A stretch of 61,693 nt of DNA from Bacillota bacterium (GCA_023388535.1 JAEWFZ010000041.1:1-61693), one strand, 5' to 3'; positions 1 to 7,734 are shown, counted from the stretch's first letter. Program-made: numbers and translations. The notes: generated by a model not told the origin, from the letters alone.

Positions 1-38
1 TCTTTCAAATTTAAAAATTCGATGATACTATTGTTCAT
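1..38 (-). CDS. 5' end of a probable transposase gene (truncated by window edge)
   Basis: Only the first 12 codons are in the window, reading MNNSIIEFLNLK leftward from an ATG at 38-36. An AGGAGG site (complement of 45-50) lies directly upstream. The short N-terminus resembles the start of ISL3-family transposases, which often open with a similar NxxIxxLLNIK pattern. The leader carries a hairpin typical of transposase genes. The family call rests on 12 residues, so it is tentative; any other small leftward gene is possible. Confidence 0.4.
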   Translation of the reverse strand, partial: MNNSIIEFLNLK

Positions 39-86
39 GACAGAACCTCCTGATTTTTCTTTAAACTTAATCATAAAGGTTCTGTC
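39..86 (-). promoter_or_regulatory. Leader inverted repeat that would sequester the ribosome site of the leftward gene
   Basis: Positions 39-48 (GACAGAACCT on the plus strand) and 77-86 (AGGTTCTGTC) are perfect 10-base inverted repeats separated by 28 bases. On the leftward mRNA the second arm runs up to the ATG and overlaps the AGGAGG ribosome site. Folding would hide the initiation region. Transposase genes commonly use this against read-in transcription. The pairing is seen directly; the role is inferred. Confidence 0.5.
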
Positions 87-93
87 TTATAGA

Positions 94-156
94 TTTCTAA
101 AACTTCTTTATAGCTGACAAATTCAACCCATTTATTTTCTAAAACTTCTTTATAGC
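94..156. repeat. 21-bp direct repeat, two copies with a 42-bp period
   Basis: The 21-base sequence TTTCTAAAACTTCTTTATAGC occurs at 94-114 and again without mismatch at 136-156. A shorter match (TTTCTAAAA) starts at 164. The copies lie upstream of the leftward transposase-like start, possibly in the terminal region of the element. They may be transposase-binding repeats or remnants of recombination. Confidence 0.6.
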
Positions 157-214
157 ACGGACATTTCTAAAAGAAAGTTAAATACACGAAAATAAAAATC
201 CTGGCTTTTTGTTT

Positions 215-247
215 AAAAAAAAAAAAGAATCGGCGATTCTTTTTTCT
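215..247. terminator. Rho-independent terminator, bidirectional
   Basis: An 11-bp stem (221-231 with 235-245) with a GGC loop is flanked by an A-run on the left and a T-run on the right. Reading leftward it would end the transcript of the dehydrogenase gene at 380-1228. Reading rightward it also has a T-run. Confidence 0.7.
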
Positions 248-276
248 TTCACTGCTGTGCTAGAGAAGTGAATTTG

Positions 277-350
277 GTTATTACTTTTAAGGTACTTTTA
301 TTGTAATCCAGTTATTACTTTTAAGGTACTTTTATTGTAATCCAGTTATT
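277..350. repeat. 34-bp tandem repeat, two perfect copies plus a partial third
   Basis: A 34-base unit starting GTTATTACTTTTAAGG occupies 277-310 and 311-344 without mismatch. The first six bases of a third copy follow at 345-350. It lies between the stop codon of the leftward dehydrogenase and its terminator, hence in that gene's 3' untranslated region. Perfect identity suggests recent duplication. Apart from this repeat and the terminator, I see nothing else in 157-379. Confidence 0.75.
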
Positions 351-379
351 AATTGGATGCTATTGTTATGCTCATAAGA

Positions 380-1228
380 TTACTGATAATACTTAATGAT
401 GGCTTGAGTTCCAAGATCCTCATCGCCTGCTTCAATCAAAGCTTCATAATGATTTAAAACCAACTGCGTTAAATCTAGGTTATTATTCTCATCATTTGCT
501 TTAGCAAGTTTTAAATCCTTAACAAAGTGCTTGATATAAAATCCAGGCTCAAAGTCTTGATTAACCATCTTAATTCCGTTATTAGTTGCTTGCCAAGAAG
601 CTGCGGAACCATTATTAATAACTGAAAAAAAGTCTTCCGCTTTGATACCTTTGGTACTAGCAAAGCTTAAAGCTTCAGCAGTACTGGCAATCGCTCCAGC
701 AATACAAATTTGATTAGCTAATTTCATATTTTGTCCGTTTCCGGCAGAGCCAATATAGGTTATTGCTTTTCCAAGTTTCTCTAATAATGGCAAAACTTTT
801 TCATAAATTTCGTAATCGCCACCGACCATAATCGATAGGGTAGCATTCTTAGCTCCTAAGTCGCCACCAGTAACGGGAGCATCTAGGCTATAAACTCTTT
901 TCTCTTTTGCTTTATTATAGATTTCTATGGCTAGTTCTGGATCTGAAGTTGTCATGTCAACAACAATCGTTTCTGGTTTAACATGATTTAATATACCATC
1001 TTCACCAAGATATACTTCACGAACATCGCTCGGATAGCCAACGATGGTAAAAACCACATCGACATCCTTTACCGCTTCAGCAATTGTGGATACAGCTCTA
1101 ACTTGTGGTTCAAGCTTTTTTGCTTTCTCGTATGTGCGATTGTAAGCTATGACTTGATGTTGATCTTTGGCTAAATGCAAAGCCATCGGAGCTCCCATGA
1201 CTCCCGTCCCAATCCATGCTATCTGCAT
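380..1228 (-). CDS. NAD(P)-dependent beta-hydroxyacid dehydrogenase (3-hydroxyisobutyrate dehydrogenase / tartronate semialdehyde reductase family)
   Basis: This 282-residue cytosolic oxidoreductase matches the usual family length. The N-terminus carries the Rossmann glycine motif GTGVMG (7-12). The substrate-binding stretch DAPVTGG is near 116-122, and the catalytic lysine lies in GNGQNMK (Lys169). Family members oxidise or reduce small beta-hydroxyacids such as 3-hydroxyisobutyrate or tartronate semialdehyde with NAD(P). The exact substrate cannot be told from sequence. The gene stands alone, leftward, with a strong GGAGGG ribosome site before ATG 1228 and a terminator at 221-245. It is divergent from the sugar operon beginning at 1809. 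Confidence 0.85.
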   Translation of the reverse strand: MQIAWIGTGVMGAPMALHLAKDQHQVIAYNRTYEKAKKLEPQVRAVSTIAEAVKDVDVVFTIVGYPSDVREVYLGEDGILNHVKPETIVVDMTTSDPELAIEIYNKAKEKRVYSLDAPVTGGDLGAKNATLSIMVGGDYEIYEKVLPLLEKLGKAITYIGSAGNGQNMKLANQICIAGAIASTAEALSFASTKGIKAEDFFSVINNGSAASWQATNNGIKMVNQDFEPGFYIKHFVKDLKLAKANDENNNLDLTQLVLNHYEALIEAGDEDLGTQAIIKYYQ

Positions 1229-1494
1229 AATAAACCCTCCTTTTTCGATATAATTATTATAGCTCTTATTATGATAAAATCAGAAAGAGTTTGGAAATAT
1301 AGAAACATGTAATTGATACAATTAGATGCCGGCTAGAAGACTTTCGCTTTTTGTTTCAGTCATGAAATTAATAAAATTTTTAAGCATCTAAATATCGAAT
1401 TTTAAATGACAGCCTAATACAATCTCTAAATTAAAAGATTTCAAAAAGATTATTCAAAAACGTCATTATTTATTGTAACTGGATAGGTCTTTGA

Positions 1495-1596
1495 TTAATT
1501 TAGAAACGCTAAATACCCTACCAAAATACAATAAGACCCATATTTTTCAGTGATATCAAAAAATGTCATCCACATAACAGGCTTCAACAATTCCAT
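1495..1596 (-). CDS. Possible small protein of 33 residues
   Basis: A short leftward reading frame runs from ATG at 1596 to TAA at 1495. It is preceded by a very good ribosome site (complement of TCACCTCAT, 1600-1608). The peptide begins MELLKPVMWMTFFDI and ends YCILVGYLAFLN. It is hydrophobic with aromatic residues, possibly one short membrane segment. I do not recognise it. It sits in the 580-bp gap between the dehydrogenase and nanE, which otherwise holds only the nanE control region. The ribosome site is the main support; chance is possible. Confidence 0.35.
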   Translation of the reverse strand: MELLKPVMWMTFFDITEKYGSYCILVGYLAFLN

Positions 1597-1706
1597 TTCA
1601 TCACCTCATCTTCAATATATAGTTATACTTTGACAATTAGAAGTCCAAATCCTGTATACCGTGTTTACAAAAAATGTGCTTTAATATTCACAAAATCCTT
1701 ATGAAA

Positions 1707-1736
1707 TTGTATCAATAATCTTTTTTGTTGTATACT
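1707..1736 (+). promoter_or_regulatory. Probable promoter of the nanE-manA operon
   Basis: TTGTAT at 1707-1712 and TATACT at 1731-1736 are separated by 18 bases and lie about 70 bases before the nanE start. The predicted transcription start is near 1743, just before the inverted repeat at 1752-1778. Confidence 0.45.
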
Positions 1737-1751
1737 AAGATTAATGATTAT

Positions 1752-1778
1752 CGTATAAATCAAATAACCATTTATACG
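1752..1778. promoter_or_regulatory. Perfect 9-bp inverted repeat, likely operator of the nanE operon
   Basis: CGTATAAAT (1752-1760) and ATTTATACG (1770-1778) are exact inverted repeats with a 9-base spacer. They are centred about 25 bases downstream of the predicted transcription start, where a bound repressor would block RNA polymerase. No regulator gene lies next to it, so the binding protein is unknown. Confidence 0.45.
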
Positions 1779-1808
1779 TATTGTTTAATAATATAAGAGG
1801 TGACAATG

Positions 1809-2504
1809 ATGAAAGAAAATTTAATTGATTATCTAAAAGGGAAATTAATTGTCTCTTGCCAAGCTTTAGAAGGCGAGCCACTCTATCGTCCAGAAGGTCA
1901 TATTATGGACCTGATGGCTAAGGCCGCAGTAGAAGCGGGTGCGGTAGCGATCCGCGCACAAGGTGCACAAGATGTGGCTCAGATAAAAGAAATGGTTGAT
2001 GTACCCGTCATTGGATTAATCAAGAAAGTTTATGAAGGCTATGATGGCTATATCACCATGACCATGGCTGAGATCGATGCGCTTGTAGAAGTGGGTGCGG
2101 ATGTTATTGCTTTGGACGCGACCAATCGAAAACGAGGCGATGGCCTAACTGCTTATCAGTTTATTGAAAAGATATTTGAAAAGTATCCAGATGTATTATT
2201 AATGGCCGATGTATCCACGGTAGAAGAAGGGATCTTAGCTGAAAAAGCAGGATGTCAATTTGTTGGAACGACGTTAAGTGGTTATACCGAATATACGGAA
2301 GGTCGACCAGCGCCCGATTTTGAACTTATGAAAGAATTAAGCGAAGTATTAAAGGTTCCCGTCATCGCTGAAGGCCGCATTCACTATCCAAATCAAGCTT
2401 TAGAAGCTTTAAAAGTTGGAGTGCACGCTGTCGTTGTCAGTGGTGCTATCACCCGTCCATTAGAAATTACCGCTCGTTTTATCGACGCAATAAAGGAATT
2501 TTAA
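1809..2504 (+). CDS. nanE: N-acylglucosamine-6-phosphate 2-epimerase (ManNAc-6-P epimerase)
   Basis: This TIM-barrel enzyme interconverts N-acetylmannosamine-6-phosphate and N-acetylglucosamine-6-phosphate. Family hallmarks are visible: LIVSCQALEGEPLY near the N-terminus, GAVAIRAQG, the strand VIALDATNRKR, and IAEGRI near the C-terminus. Length (231 residues) fits. ATG 1809 is preferred because GAGGTG (1797-1802) lies 6 bases upstream; an in-frame GTG at 1800 would sit inside that site. It is first in a tightly packed operon with two ManA paralogues and a phosphoglucose isomerase, followed by a mannose-family PTS. This suggests uptake of ManNAc or mannose-type sugars. No GlcNAc-6-P deacetylase (nagA) is nearby. 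Confidence 0.9.
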   Translation: MKENLIDYLKGKLIVSCQALEGEPLYRPEGHIMDLMAKAAVEAGAVAIRAQGAQDVAQIKEMVDVPVIGLIKKVYEGYDGYITMTMAEIDALVEVGADVIALDATNRKRGDGLTAYQFIEKIFEKYPDVLLMADVSTVEEGILAEKAGCQFVGTTLSGYTEYTEGRPAPDFELMKELSEVLKVPVIAEGRIHYPNQALEALKVGVHAVVVSGAITRPLEITARFIDAIKEF

Positions 2505-2505
2505 T

Positions 2506-3441
2506 ATGGCTATCTTAAAACTAAAACCAGCTCTAAAACATTATTTATGGGGCGGAAAAAAATTAATAGAATCCTATGGAATCAATTCCGATCAAAAGGT
2601 TGCGGAAGCTTGGGTGGTTTCTTGTCATCCTGATGGTCCTTCGAAAATTGAGTCTGGACCATTTGAAAACATGACATTAACCGAATATATCGAAAAGCAA
2701 GGTAGCGATATATTGGGAACCCATGGTAAGTCCTATGAATCCTTTCCTATCTTAGTTAAGCTATTGGATGCTAATTTAGATTTATCCATTCAAGTTCATC
2801 CCAACGATGAATACGCCTTAGAAGTCGAAGGCGAGTATGGGAAAAATGAAATGTGGCTAATTCTTGAATCGGAGCCAGGTTCAATTATTTATTATGGCGT
2901 CAATCAAGATTTAACCAAAGACGAGTTCAAAGCAAGCATTGAAAATCAAACCATCTTAGAAAAACTGCGAAAAGTAGAAACTAAACCATACGACTTTTTC
3001 TACATGCCTACGGGAACGATTCATGCCTTAGGTAAGGGCAATGTGATTGTTGAAGTTCAACAAAGTTCTAATAGTACCTATCGAATTTATGACTTTGATC
3101 GTCGTGATAGTGAGGGTAATCTAAGAGAATTACATATTGACAAAGCGGTAGCTGTATCCACGCTAAGTCCAATGGCTTATGAGCCAATTGAAATTAAAGA
3201 GGAAGTAACGCCGTTAATTCATAATCAGTATTTTAAAACTCAACTAGTTAAGTTGAATAAACTTACTTCGTTTGAAGCTTCTGAATTATCGTTTCAAGCC
3301 TTAGTTGTTTTAAAAGGCGAAGGTATGATTCGTGATCAAGACCAAGAATATAAGTTAAAACCAGGTGATGGTTTCTTTGTTGAAGCCAATAGCCAATATG
3401 AAATCGATGGTAATCTAGAACTTCTGATTGCTGAAGTATAA
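2506..3441 (+). CDS. manA: Mannose-6-phosphate isomerase, class I (first copy)
   Basis: This zinc-dependent cupin-fold isomerase converts mannose-6-phosphate to fructose-6-phosphate. The 311 residues match the short Firmicutes type. Visible metal-site motifs are IQVHPND (Gln and His), the glutamate in NEMWLILE, and PTGTIHALGKG (His). The active-site arginine lies in YDFDRRD. The start follows the nanE stop by one base, so the two are translationally linked. A second copy of similar length lies 0.9 kb downstream in the same operon, and a longer homologue is at 13055. Confidence 0.92.
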   Translation: MAILKLKPALKHYLWGGKKLIESYGINSDQKVAEAWVVSCHPDGPSKIESGPFENMTLTEYIEKQGSDILGTHGKSYESFPILVKLLDANLDLSIQVHPNDEYALEVEGEYGKNEMWLILESEPGSIIYYGVNQDLTKDEFKASIENQTILEKLRKVETKPYDFFYMPTGTIHALGKGNVIVEVQQSSNSTYRIYDFDRRDSEGNLRELHIDKAVAVSTLSPMAYEPIEIKEEVTPLIHNQYFKTQLVKLNKLTSFEASELSFQALVVLKGEGMIRDQDQEYKLKPGDGFFVEANSQYEIDGNLELLIAEV

Positions 3442-3462
3442 TAAATTTAGAAATGGAGTTTT

Positions 3463-4023
3463 ATGAGTAGATTTAAAGAAATCATTGCCAAACTAGATGT
3501 TAATCAAGCTGAGGTCTTAAACGGTAAGCGCGTTCAAAAATACGAGAAAAGAATTAGTGAAATTCATCATTGTTTTCAAAACGCAACCCAAGCCAAGGCT
3601 TCAGAGGCGATAGCTTACACGGTGCATTCGGTAAATTCAGCCGATTCAGACAATGAACTCAATGTTGGCGTCACGACCTTAGAAGCAATCACCATTGATG
3701 ACGAATGTAATATGACCCGTGGCCATTATCATTTAGATCGACGTTATGGCGAGGTGTATCTGGGACTTTCGGGTACGGGCTTACTGTTAATGTGGGATGG
3801 TGAAAACAAACCTTATTTTGAAGAAGTAGAGGAAGGTAGTGTTCATATCATTGATGGTAAATATGCGCATCGTTTAATTAATACCGGCAACACGCAACTA
3901 AAGGTTGTGGCTATCTGGAGCAAACATGCGGGTCATAATTATGAAGAAATAGAAGAACGAATCTTTCCGGTGCGCGTTTTCAAACGTAATAATGGTATAG
4001 AAATAGAGGATATTGATGGCTAA
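3463..4023 (+). CDS. Cupin-type glucose-6-phosphate isomerase
   Basis: This 186-residue protein belongs to the cupin phosphoglucose isomerases known first from archaea, which interconvert glucose-6-P and fructose-6-P with a bound divalent metal. The metal motif is visible as TRGHYHLDRRYGEVY (His, His, Glu), with the fourth ligand His in DGKYAHRLIN. GLSGTGLLLMWDGE is also typical. It lies between two manA copies in one operon. A conventional PGI is probably encoded elsewhere, so this copy may serve the sugar pathway here or act on a related hexose phosphate. Confidence 0.85.
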   Translation: MSRFKEIIAKLDVNQAEVLNGKRVQKYEKRISEIHHCFQNATQAKASEAIAYTVHSVNSADSDNELNVGVTTLEAITIDDECNMTRGHYHLDRRYGEVYLGLSGTGLLLMWDGENKPYFEEVEEGSVHIIDGKYAHRLINTGNTQLKVVAIWSKHAGHNYEEIEERIFPVRVFKRNNGIEIEDIDG

Positions 4024-4363
4024 AAAACATACCGTACAACAATCTGCCGGCCGCTTAGTGATGGCTGTCTTTCATAAACATAAAGCATACGACGAAAGTA
4101 AAGCAATTAGTATTGATAAATTTAAAAACGTGGCTCTATCATCAGAAATGATAGGCTATACATTTGGCAATTTATTACAAGAAGGCGTGCTTCATAAAAC
4201 CGAAGCTGATACCTTCTATTTTGATCAAAAACAATGGAATAAGATTGAACGCCGAGTAAATCGTGTTTACTGGGTGATGTTACTGGCGCCAATTGTAGCT
4301 TTGCTTATTTTTATGATATTTATGTATTGGCCACAGATTATGAATTTTATAGGTGGTAAATAA
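4016..4363 (+). CDS. Small membrane-anchored protein of unknown function
   Basis: The 115-residue protein has a soluble, basic N-terminal part (about 1-80) and one strong membrane segment near the C-terminus (VMLLAPIVALLIFMIFMYW). The soluble part could fold as a small helical or winged-helix-like domain, but I do not recognise a family. ATG 4016 is chosen over an in-frame TTG at 4013 because AGAGGA is well spaced. It overlaps the isomerase stop by 8 bases and its own stop overlaps the next start, so it is translationally coupled between two sugar isomerases. That suggests a role tied to this operon. Confidence 0.7.
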   Translation: MAKKHTVQQSAGRLVMAVFHKHKAYDESKAISIDKFKNVALSSEMIGYTFGNLLQEGVLHKTEADTFYFDQKQWNKIERRVNRVYWVMLLAPIVALLIFMIFMYWPQIMNFIGGK

Positions 4364-5280
4364 TGGGAATTTATCGTTTAAAACCAATAGTAGATAAAAC
4401 GATTTGGGGGAATAATCGACTTAATCAATTGCGTTACAATAGCCAAGATTTTGGTGGTACTTCTTGGGAAATAAGTTTTCATCCCTATGGCTCTAATCTA
4501 ATTGAAGGTAGTAATCAAACCTTATTGGATTTATTGAACCAAGACTCTTTAGCTCTAATCGGTGATATCGATGTCGAACGCGTGCTTCGCTTAGCTTATT
4601 TAGATGCCAAGGATTGGTTGTCAATCCAGCTTCATCCAACCTTGGACTATGCGCTGCGCCATGATATTAAGGATTATGAGAAATCGGAAGCGTGGTACAT
4701 TATAAAAGCTCAAGAAGGAGCTTATTTGAAGGCTGGCAGTGATATTGAAAATCTAGATGAATTGAAAGAAGCTATTGAAAATGGCAGTATTGTCGACCGA
4801 ATGATCGATCATCCGGTAGAAGCGGGTGATTTTATCTATTTACCGGCCGGAACACTCCATGCTTTAGGGGCGGGTATACTTGCTATCGAGGTTAGTACCA
4901 ATTCGAATACGACATATCGGGTCTATGACTTTGGTCGGACCGATGATCAAGGCAATCCTCGCGAACTGCATGTCCAACAAGTGTTGGATAATGTTGATTT
5001 GAGCTTAAAACCGCAGCTGATAAAAACAGAGAAACTAATCAATCAATTCCAGACATTAACCGACAATGAACACTTCGTAGTGACTTGTCTTGATGTTGAG
5101 GATCATTTTATCTTTGATACCTTTAATAATGCGTTATATATTACCGTCTTAAATCAAGGTCTCAAAATAAACGGTCTTGAGACGAAAATATATGATAATT
5201 TATTTATTAGCAGTGAAGTCGATACTATTGAGATAGAAGGGCGAGGTAGACTTTTAATAAGTCATTCAAAATATGAATAA
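4363..5280 (+). CDS. manA: Mannose-6-phosphate isomerase, class I (second copy)
   Basis: The 305-residue paralogue of the protein at 2506 keeps the zinc ligands: IQLHPTLDYA (Gln, His), the glutamate in KSEAWYII, and PAGTLHALGAG (His). The arginine of YDFGRTD is present too. Its sequence is clearly diverged from the first copy, arguing for a different substrate or regulation rather than recent duplication. The start overlaps the preceding stop (TAATG). Both copies appear catalytically intact. Confidence 0.88.
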   Translation: MGIYRLKPIVDKTIWGNNRLNQLRYNSQDFGGTSWEISFHPYGSNLIEGSNQTLLDLLNQDSLALIGDIDVERVLRLAYLDAKDWLSIQLHPTLDYALRHDIKDYEKSEAWYIIKAQEGAYLKAGSDIENLDELKEAIENGSIVDRMIDHPVEAGDFIYLPAGTLHALGAGILAIEVSTNSNTTYRVYDFGRTDDQGNPRELHVQQVLDNVDLSLKPQLIKTEKLINQFQTLTDNEHFVVTCLDVEDHFIFDTFNNALYITVLNQGLKINGLETKIYDNLFISSEVDTIEIEGRGRLLISHSKYE

Positions 5281-5791
5281 AATATTAAAATACTTTAATC
5301 AATTGATTGTTGATAATCGTGGTCAGACGATTTATTATCACGCCAAGGATAAATTGGCTTATAAAGTTCCTGATGCTTCGAAAACGATGGTTAACCTGCT
5401 ACATCAACGTTTTACCATCAGCATATTAGTAGGCTTATTGCTTTATTTCTATAGAGAAAGTTTGCTACTTGCTATTGTTGGAACCCTGTTTTTGTGGGCG
5501 ATTATGGAGTTTATTTTAAAGCAACGGGTGCTACCTCAATTACACCCAATTCATAAATATAATATCGAAGAAATGACCAAAAAAGAACTTACGCCAAAGA
5601 TGATTAAACGGGGTGTTTATTGGACGCTATTGAAGTTGGTTTTGTCCGTGGTTTTCATTGTGGTGGCGTTATGGGATGGTAGTAATCAAGATCAAATGCG
5701 CACCATTCTATTGGTTTTGGTTGGTCTTTACTTTTTATTGACCTCCTTAAAGAATTTACTTGATTTATATAGCAAACGAAAGCTTCTCTAG
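5273..5791 (+). CDS. Membrane protein of unknown function, paralogue of the one at 47379
   Basis: This 172-residue protein has four probable membrane segments: two near 48-85 and two near 115-165. They are split by a conserved cytoplasmic-looking loop containing VLPQLHPIHKYNIE. The protein at 47379-47879 has the same length, topology and loop (IIPSLNPLRKYDIE), so the two are paralogues. Both sit beside mannose-family PTS operons, which links the family to those transporters. The start overlaps the preceding manA stop; the ribosome site is weak, so translation is probably coupled. No family name is recognised. Confidence 0.75.
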   Translation: MNKILKYFNQLIVDNRGQTIYYHAKDKLAYKVPDASKTMVNLLHQRFTISILVGLLLYFYRESLLLAIVGTLFLWAIMEFILKQRVLPQLHPIHKYNIEEMTKKELTPKMIKRGVYWTLLKLVLSVVFIVVALWDGSNQDQMRTILLVLVGLYFLLTSLKNLLDLYSKRKLL

Positions 5792-5806
5792 ACACTAACA
5801 TTTAAA

Positions 5807-5833
5807 TTGAAAAACACAGTATTATGTTATAAT
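5807..5833 (+). promoter_or_regulatory. Promoter of the first mannose-family PTS operon
   Basis: TATAAT at 5828-5833 is preceded by TG at 5825-5826, making an extended -10 element. TTGAAA at 5807-5812 gives a short 15-base spacer. It lies 50 bases before the EIIA start, so the PTS genes can be transcribed apart from the upstream isomerases. Confidence 0.55.
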
Positions 5834-5883
5834 GTTGTCATGAAGATGTTTTATTGTTGTATTGAAGAAAAGGAGAAATAACA

Positions 5884-6312
5884 ATGAAGTATGTGGTTTT
5901 AATTAGTCACGGAGATTTTGCTCCGGGTTTAGAGTCCGCAGTTAAGATGATGGTAGGACAACGAGAAGATCTAGTTTCTGCCTCATTAAAAGATGGAAAA
6001 TCGGTGGATGATTTTTTAGCTGAGCTAGAAAAAGCACTTGCGCCAATCACTCAAGAAGACGAAATCTTGATGTTCTGTGATATTCTTGGCGGTTCCCCAT
6101 TAACCTCATCCTTAGAACTGTTACATAATCGTGGTTTGTTACCAAAAACAAAAGTTCTAACAGGAATGAACATGCCGATGGTAATCACGGCGATGACGAT
6201 GAAAGATAATGTAGATTTACCGACCCTTGTAGACATGGTACTCATGGAAGGTAAAGAAGGTATTTCAGAATTTGAATTAGATACTGAAGAAGCCGATGAA
6301 GATGATATTTAA
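5884..6312 (+). CDS. PTS system mannose-family EIIA component
   Basis: This 142-residue cytosolic phosphocarrier accepts phosphate from HPr on His9 (VLISHGDFAPG) and passes it to EIIB. The second family motif, CDILGGSPLTSS, is near 66-77. The C-terminus carries an acidic tail (EEADEDDI). It is the first gene of a complete IIA-IIB-IIC-IID set, with a good ribosome site (AAGGAGAAA). The sugar cannot be read from sequence. The upstream NanE and ManA genes point to mannose, N-acetylmannosamine or glucosamine-type substrates. Confidence 0.92.
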   Translation: MKYVVLISHGDFAPGLESAVKMMVGQREDLVSASLKDGKSVDDFLAELEKALAPITQEDEILMFCDILGGSPLTSSLELLHNRGLLPKTKVLTGMNMPMVITAMTMKDNVDLPTLVDMVLMEGKEGISEFELDTEEADEDDI

Positions 6313-6345
6313 AAACAAATAAACATATAATGAGAGGAGAAATTT

Positions 6346-6837
6346 ATGATTTCATTTGTACGTATCGATGACCGTATGGTTCATGGACAAGTTATTACCC
6401 GTTGGGCTAAAGAAAGGCCATGTGATGGGTTAATAATTGTCAATGACCGCGTAGCCAAAACCCCAGTTCTTAAGAACTCCTTTATTGCGTCCACGGATAA
6501 AAAAGTATTTATCTGGACCTTAGATGAGTTTAAAGCACGTCAAGAGCGCATCCTTAGTAGTGATCGAGCTTATTTCTTAATTACTAAAGATCCGATTGAC
6601 ATGAAAAAAATATTGGTTGACATGGATTTTGTACCTTCTAACGTGAAGCGTATTATTGTCGGACCAGCGAACGATCGCCCTGGTGCGGTTAAACTTGGCG
6701 GCAATCAATCGATTACCCAAGAAGAAGCTCAAGCCTTAGAAGATATCACACAAAAAGGCTATGAGGTAGAATTTGCTTTAGTCCCTGAAACAAGTATCGG
6801 ACTATGGCCTAAATTTAGATCGCAATTTGGATTCTAG
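6346..6837 (+). CDS. PTS system mannose/fructose/sorbose-family EIIB component
   Basis: The 163-residue cytosolic EIIB carries the phosphorylation site His13 in RIDDRMVHGQV, the signature of this family. It transfers phosphate from EIIA to the incoming sugar at the IIC/IID membrane complex. Length fits the family. It lies 33 bases after EIIA, with GAGAGGAGAA as ribosome site. Confidence 0.92.
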   Translation: MISFVRIDDRMVHGQVITRWAKERPCDGLIIVNDRVAKTPVLKNSFIASTDKKVFIWTLDEFKARQERILSSDRAYFLITKDPIDMKKILVDMDFVPSNVKRIIVGPANDRPGAVKLGGNQSITQEEAQALEDITQKGYEVEFALVPETSIGLWPKFRSQFGF

Positions 6838-6891
6838 CCTGGGAAACTAGAGACCGAATTAAGATAAAAGAGAGAGAAAGGAGTCTTCTAT

Positions 6892-7734
6892 ATGACAATT
6901 ACTATGTTCCAAGCAGTCTTGCTTGGCGTAATGAGTGTTCTGGCGGGTTCCACACCTGCTGCTTTAGGAACAACCATTGGGAACTATACCTTGAATCGTC
7001 CACTAATTGGTGGTTTATTCGTTGGTATAATTCTCGGTGACATTCCTGGAGCGATTCAAGTTGCTATTCCGATGCAAATTATTTACATCGCCTTAGTAAC
7101 ACCTGGAGGAACTGTTTCTGCAGACCTCCGTGCCGTATCCTACATAGGTATTCCATTAGCTTATGTAGCGGTTAAGAGTGCTGGTATTAATATCACTGAC
7201 GTAGATGCCGTTAAAGGTTTTGCGGCACCAATCGGTGCCTTGGTTGGTACGGTTGGTACGGTTATGTTCTATGGAACCGCAATGATGAACTTATTATGGC
7301 AACACTGGGGTTGGGCTCAATTAGAAAAGAACAACTTCAAAGCGTTACCACTAGTAGATGCTGTACTTCCATTAATTACACACCTAGTTATTTCGTTCAT
7401 TCCTACGATTTTGATGACATACTATGGTCAAAATGCCGTAATTGAACTACAAAAAGCACTTCCAATGGATGGATTTGTAATGAAAGCGATGTTTACGGTT
7501 GGTAGCTTATTACCAGCGGTCGGGATTGCTATTCTATTGAAATCTGTTGTTGACAATGTTTCTGACTTGATCCCATTCCTATTCGGTTTTGTTTTAGCAA
7601 AAGCCTTAGGTTTAGGACTAGTTTCAGCTACCCTAGTAGCCGGAATTTTCGCATTATTCAATTACCGTATTGAAATGATGAAATTACAAAAAGCTAGTGG
7701 TGGGGCCTATCACGATGAAGAGGAGGATATCTAA
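6892..7734 (+). CDS. PTS system mannose/fructose/sorbose-family EIIC component
   Basis: This 280-residue polytopic membrane protein forms the sugar channel with EIID. Typical features are the N-terminal helix with GSTPAALGTTIG, the GDIPGAIQVAIPMQ stretch, and a glycine-rich repeat later in the protein. It ends in an acidic tail (DEEEDI) whose codons overlap the GGAGGAT ribosome site for the next gene. Stop and following start are adjacent (TAATG). Confidence 0.92.
   Translation: MTITMFQAVLLGVMSVLAGSTPAALGTTIGNYTLNRPLIGGLFVGIILGDIPGAIQVAIPMQIIYIALVTPGGTVSADLRAVSYIGIPLAYVAVKSAGINITDVDAVKGFAAPIGALVGTVGTVMFYGTAMMNLLWQHWGWAQLEKNNFKALPLVDAVLPLITHLVISFIPTILMTYYGQNAVIELQKALPMDGFVMKAMFTVGSLLPAVGIAILLKSVVDNVSDLIPFLFGFVLAKALGLGLVSATLVAGIFALFNYRIEMMKLQKASGGAYHDEEEDI

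Noticed and set aside
94..344. CRISPR array
   Set aside because: Only two or three copies, with no regular unique spacers of typical length and no cas genes; these are simple direct repeats.
1229..1799. Riboswitch or structured RNA leader before nanE
   Set aside because: I found only a promoter-like pair, one inverted repeat and a small frame; no recognisable conserved riboswitch core.
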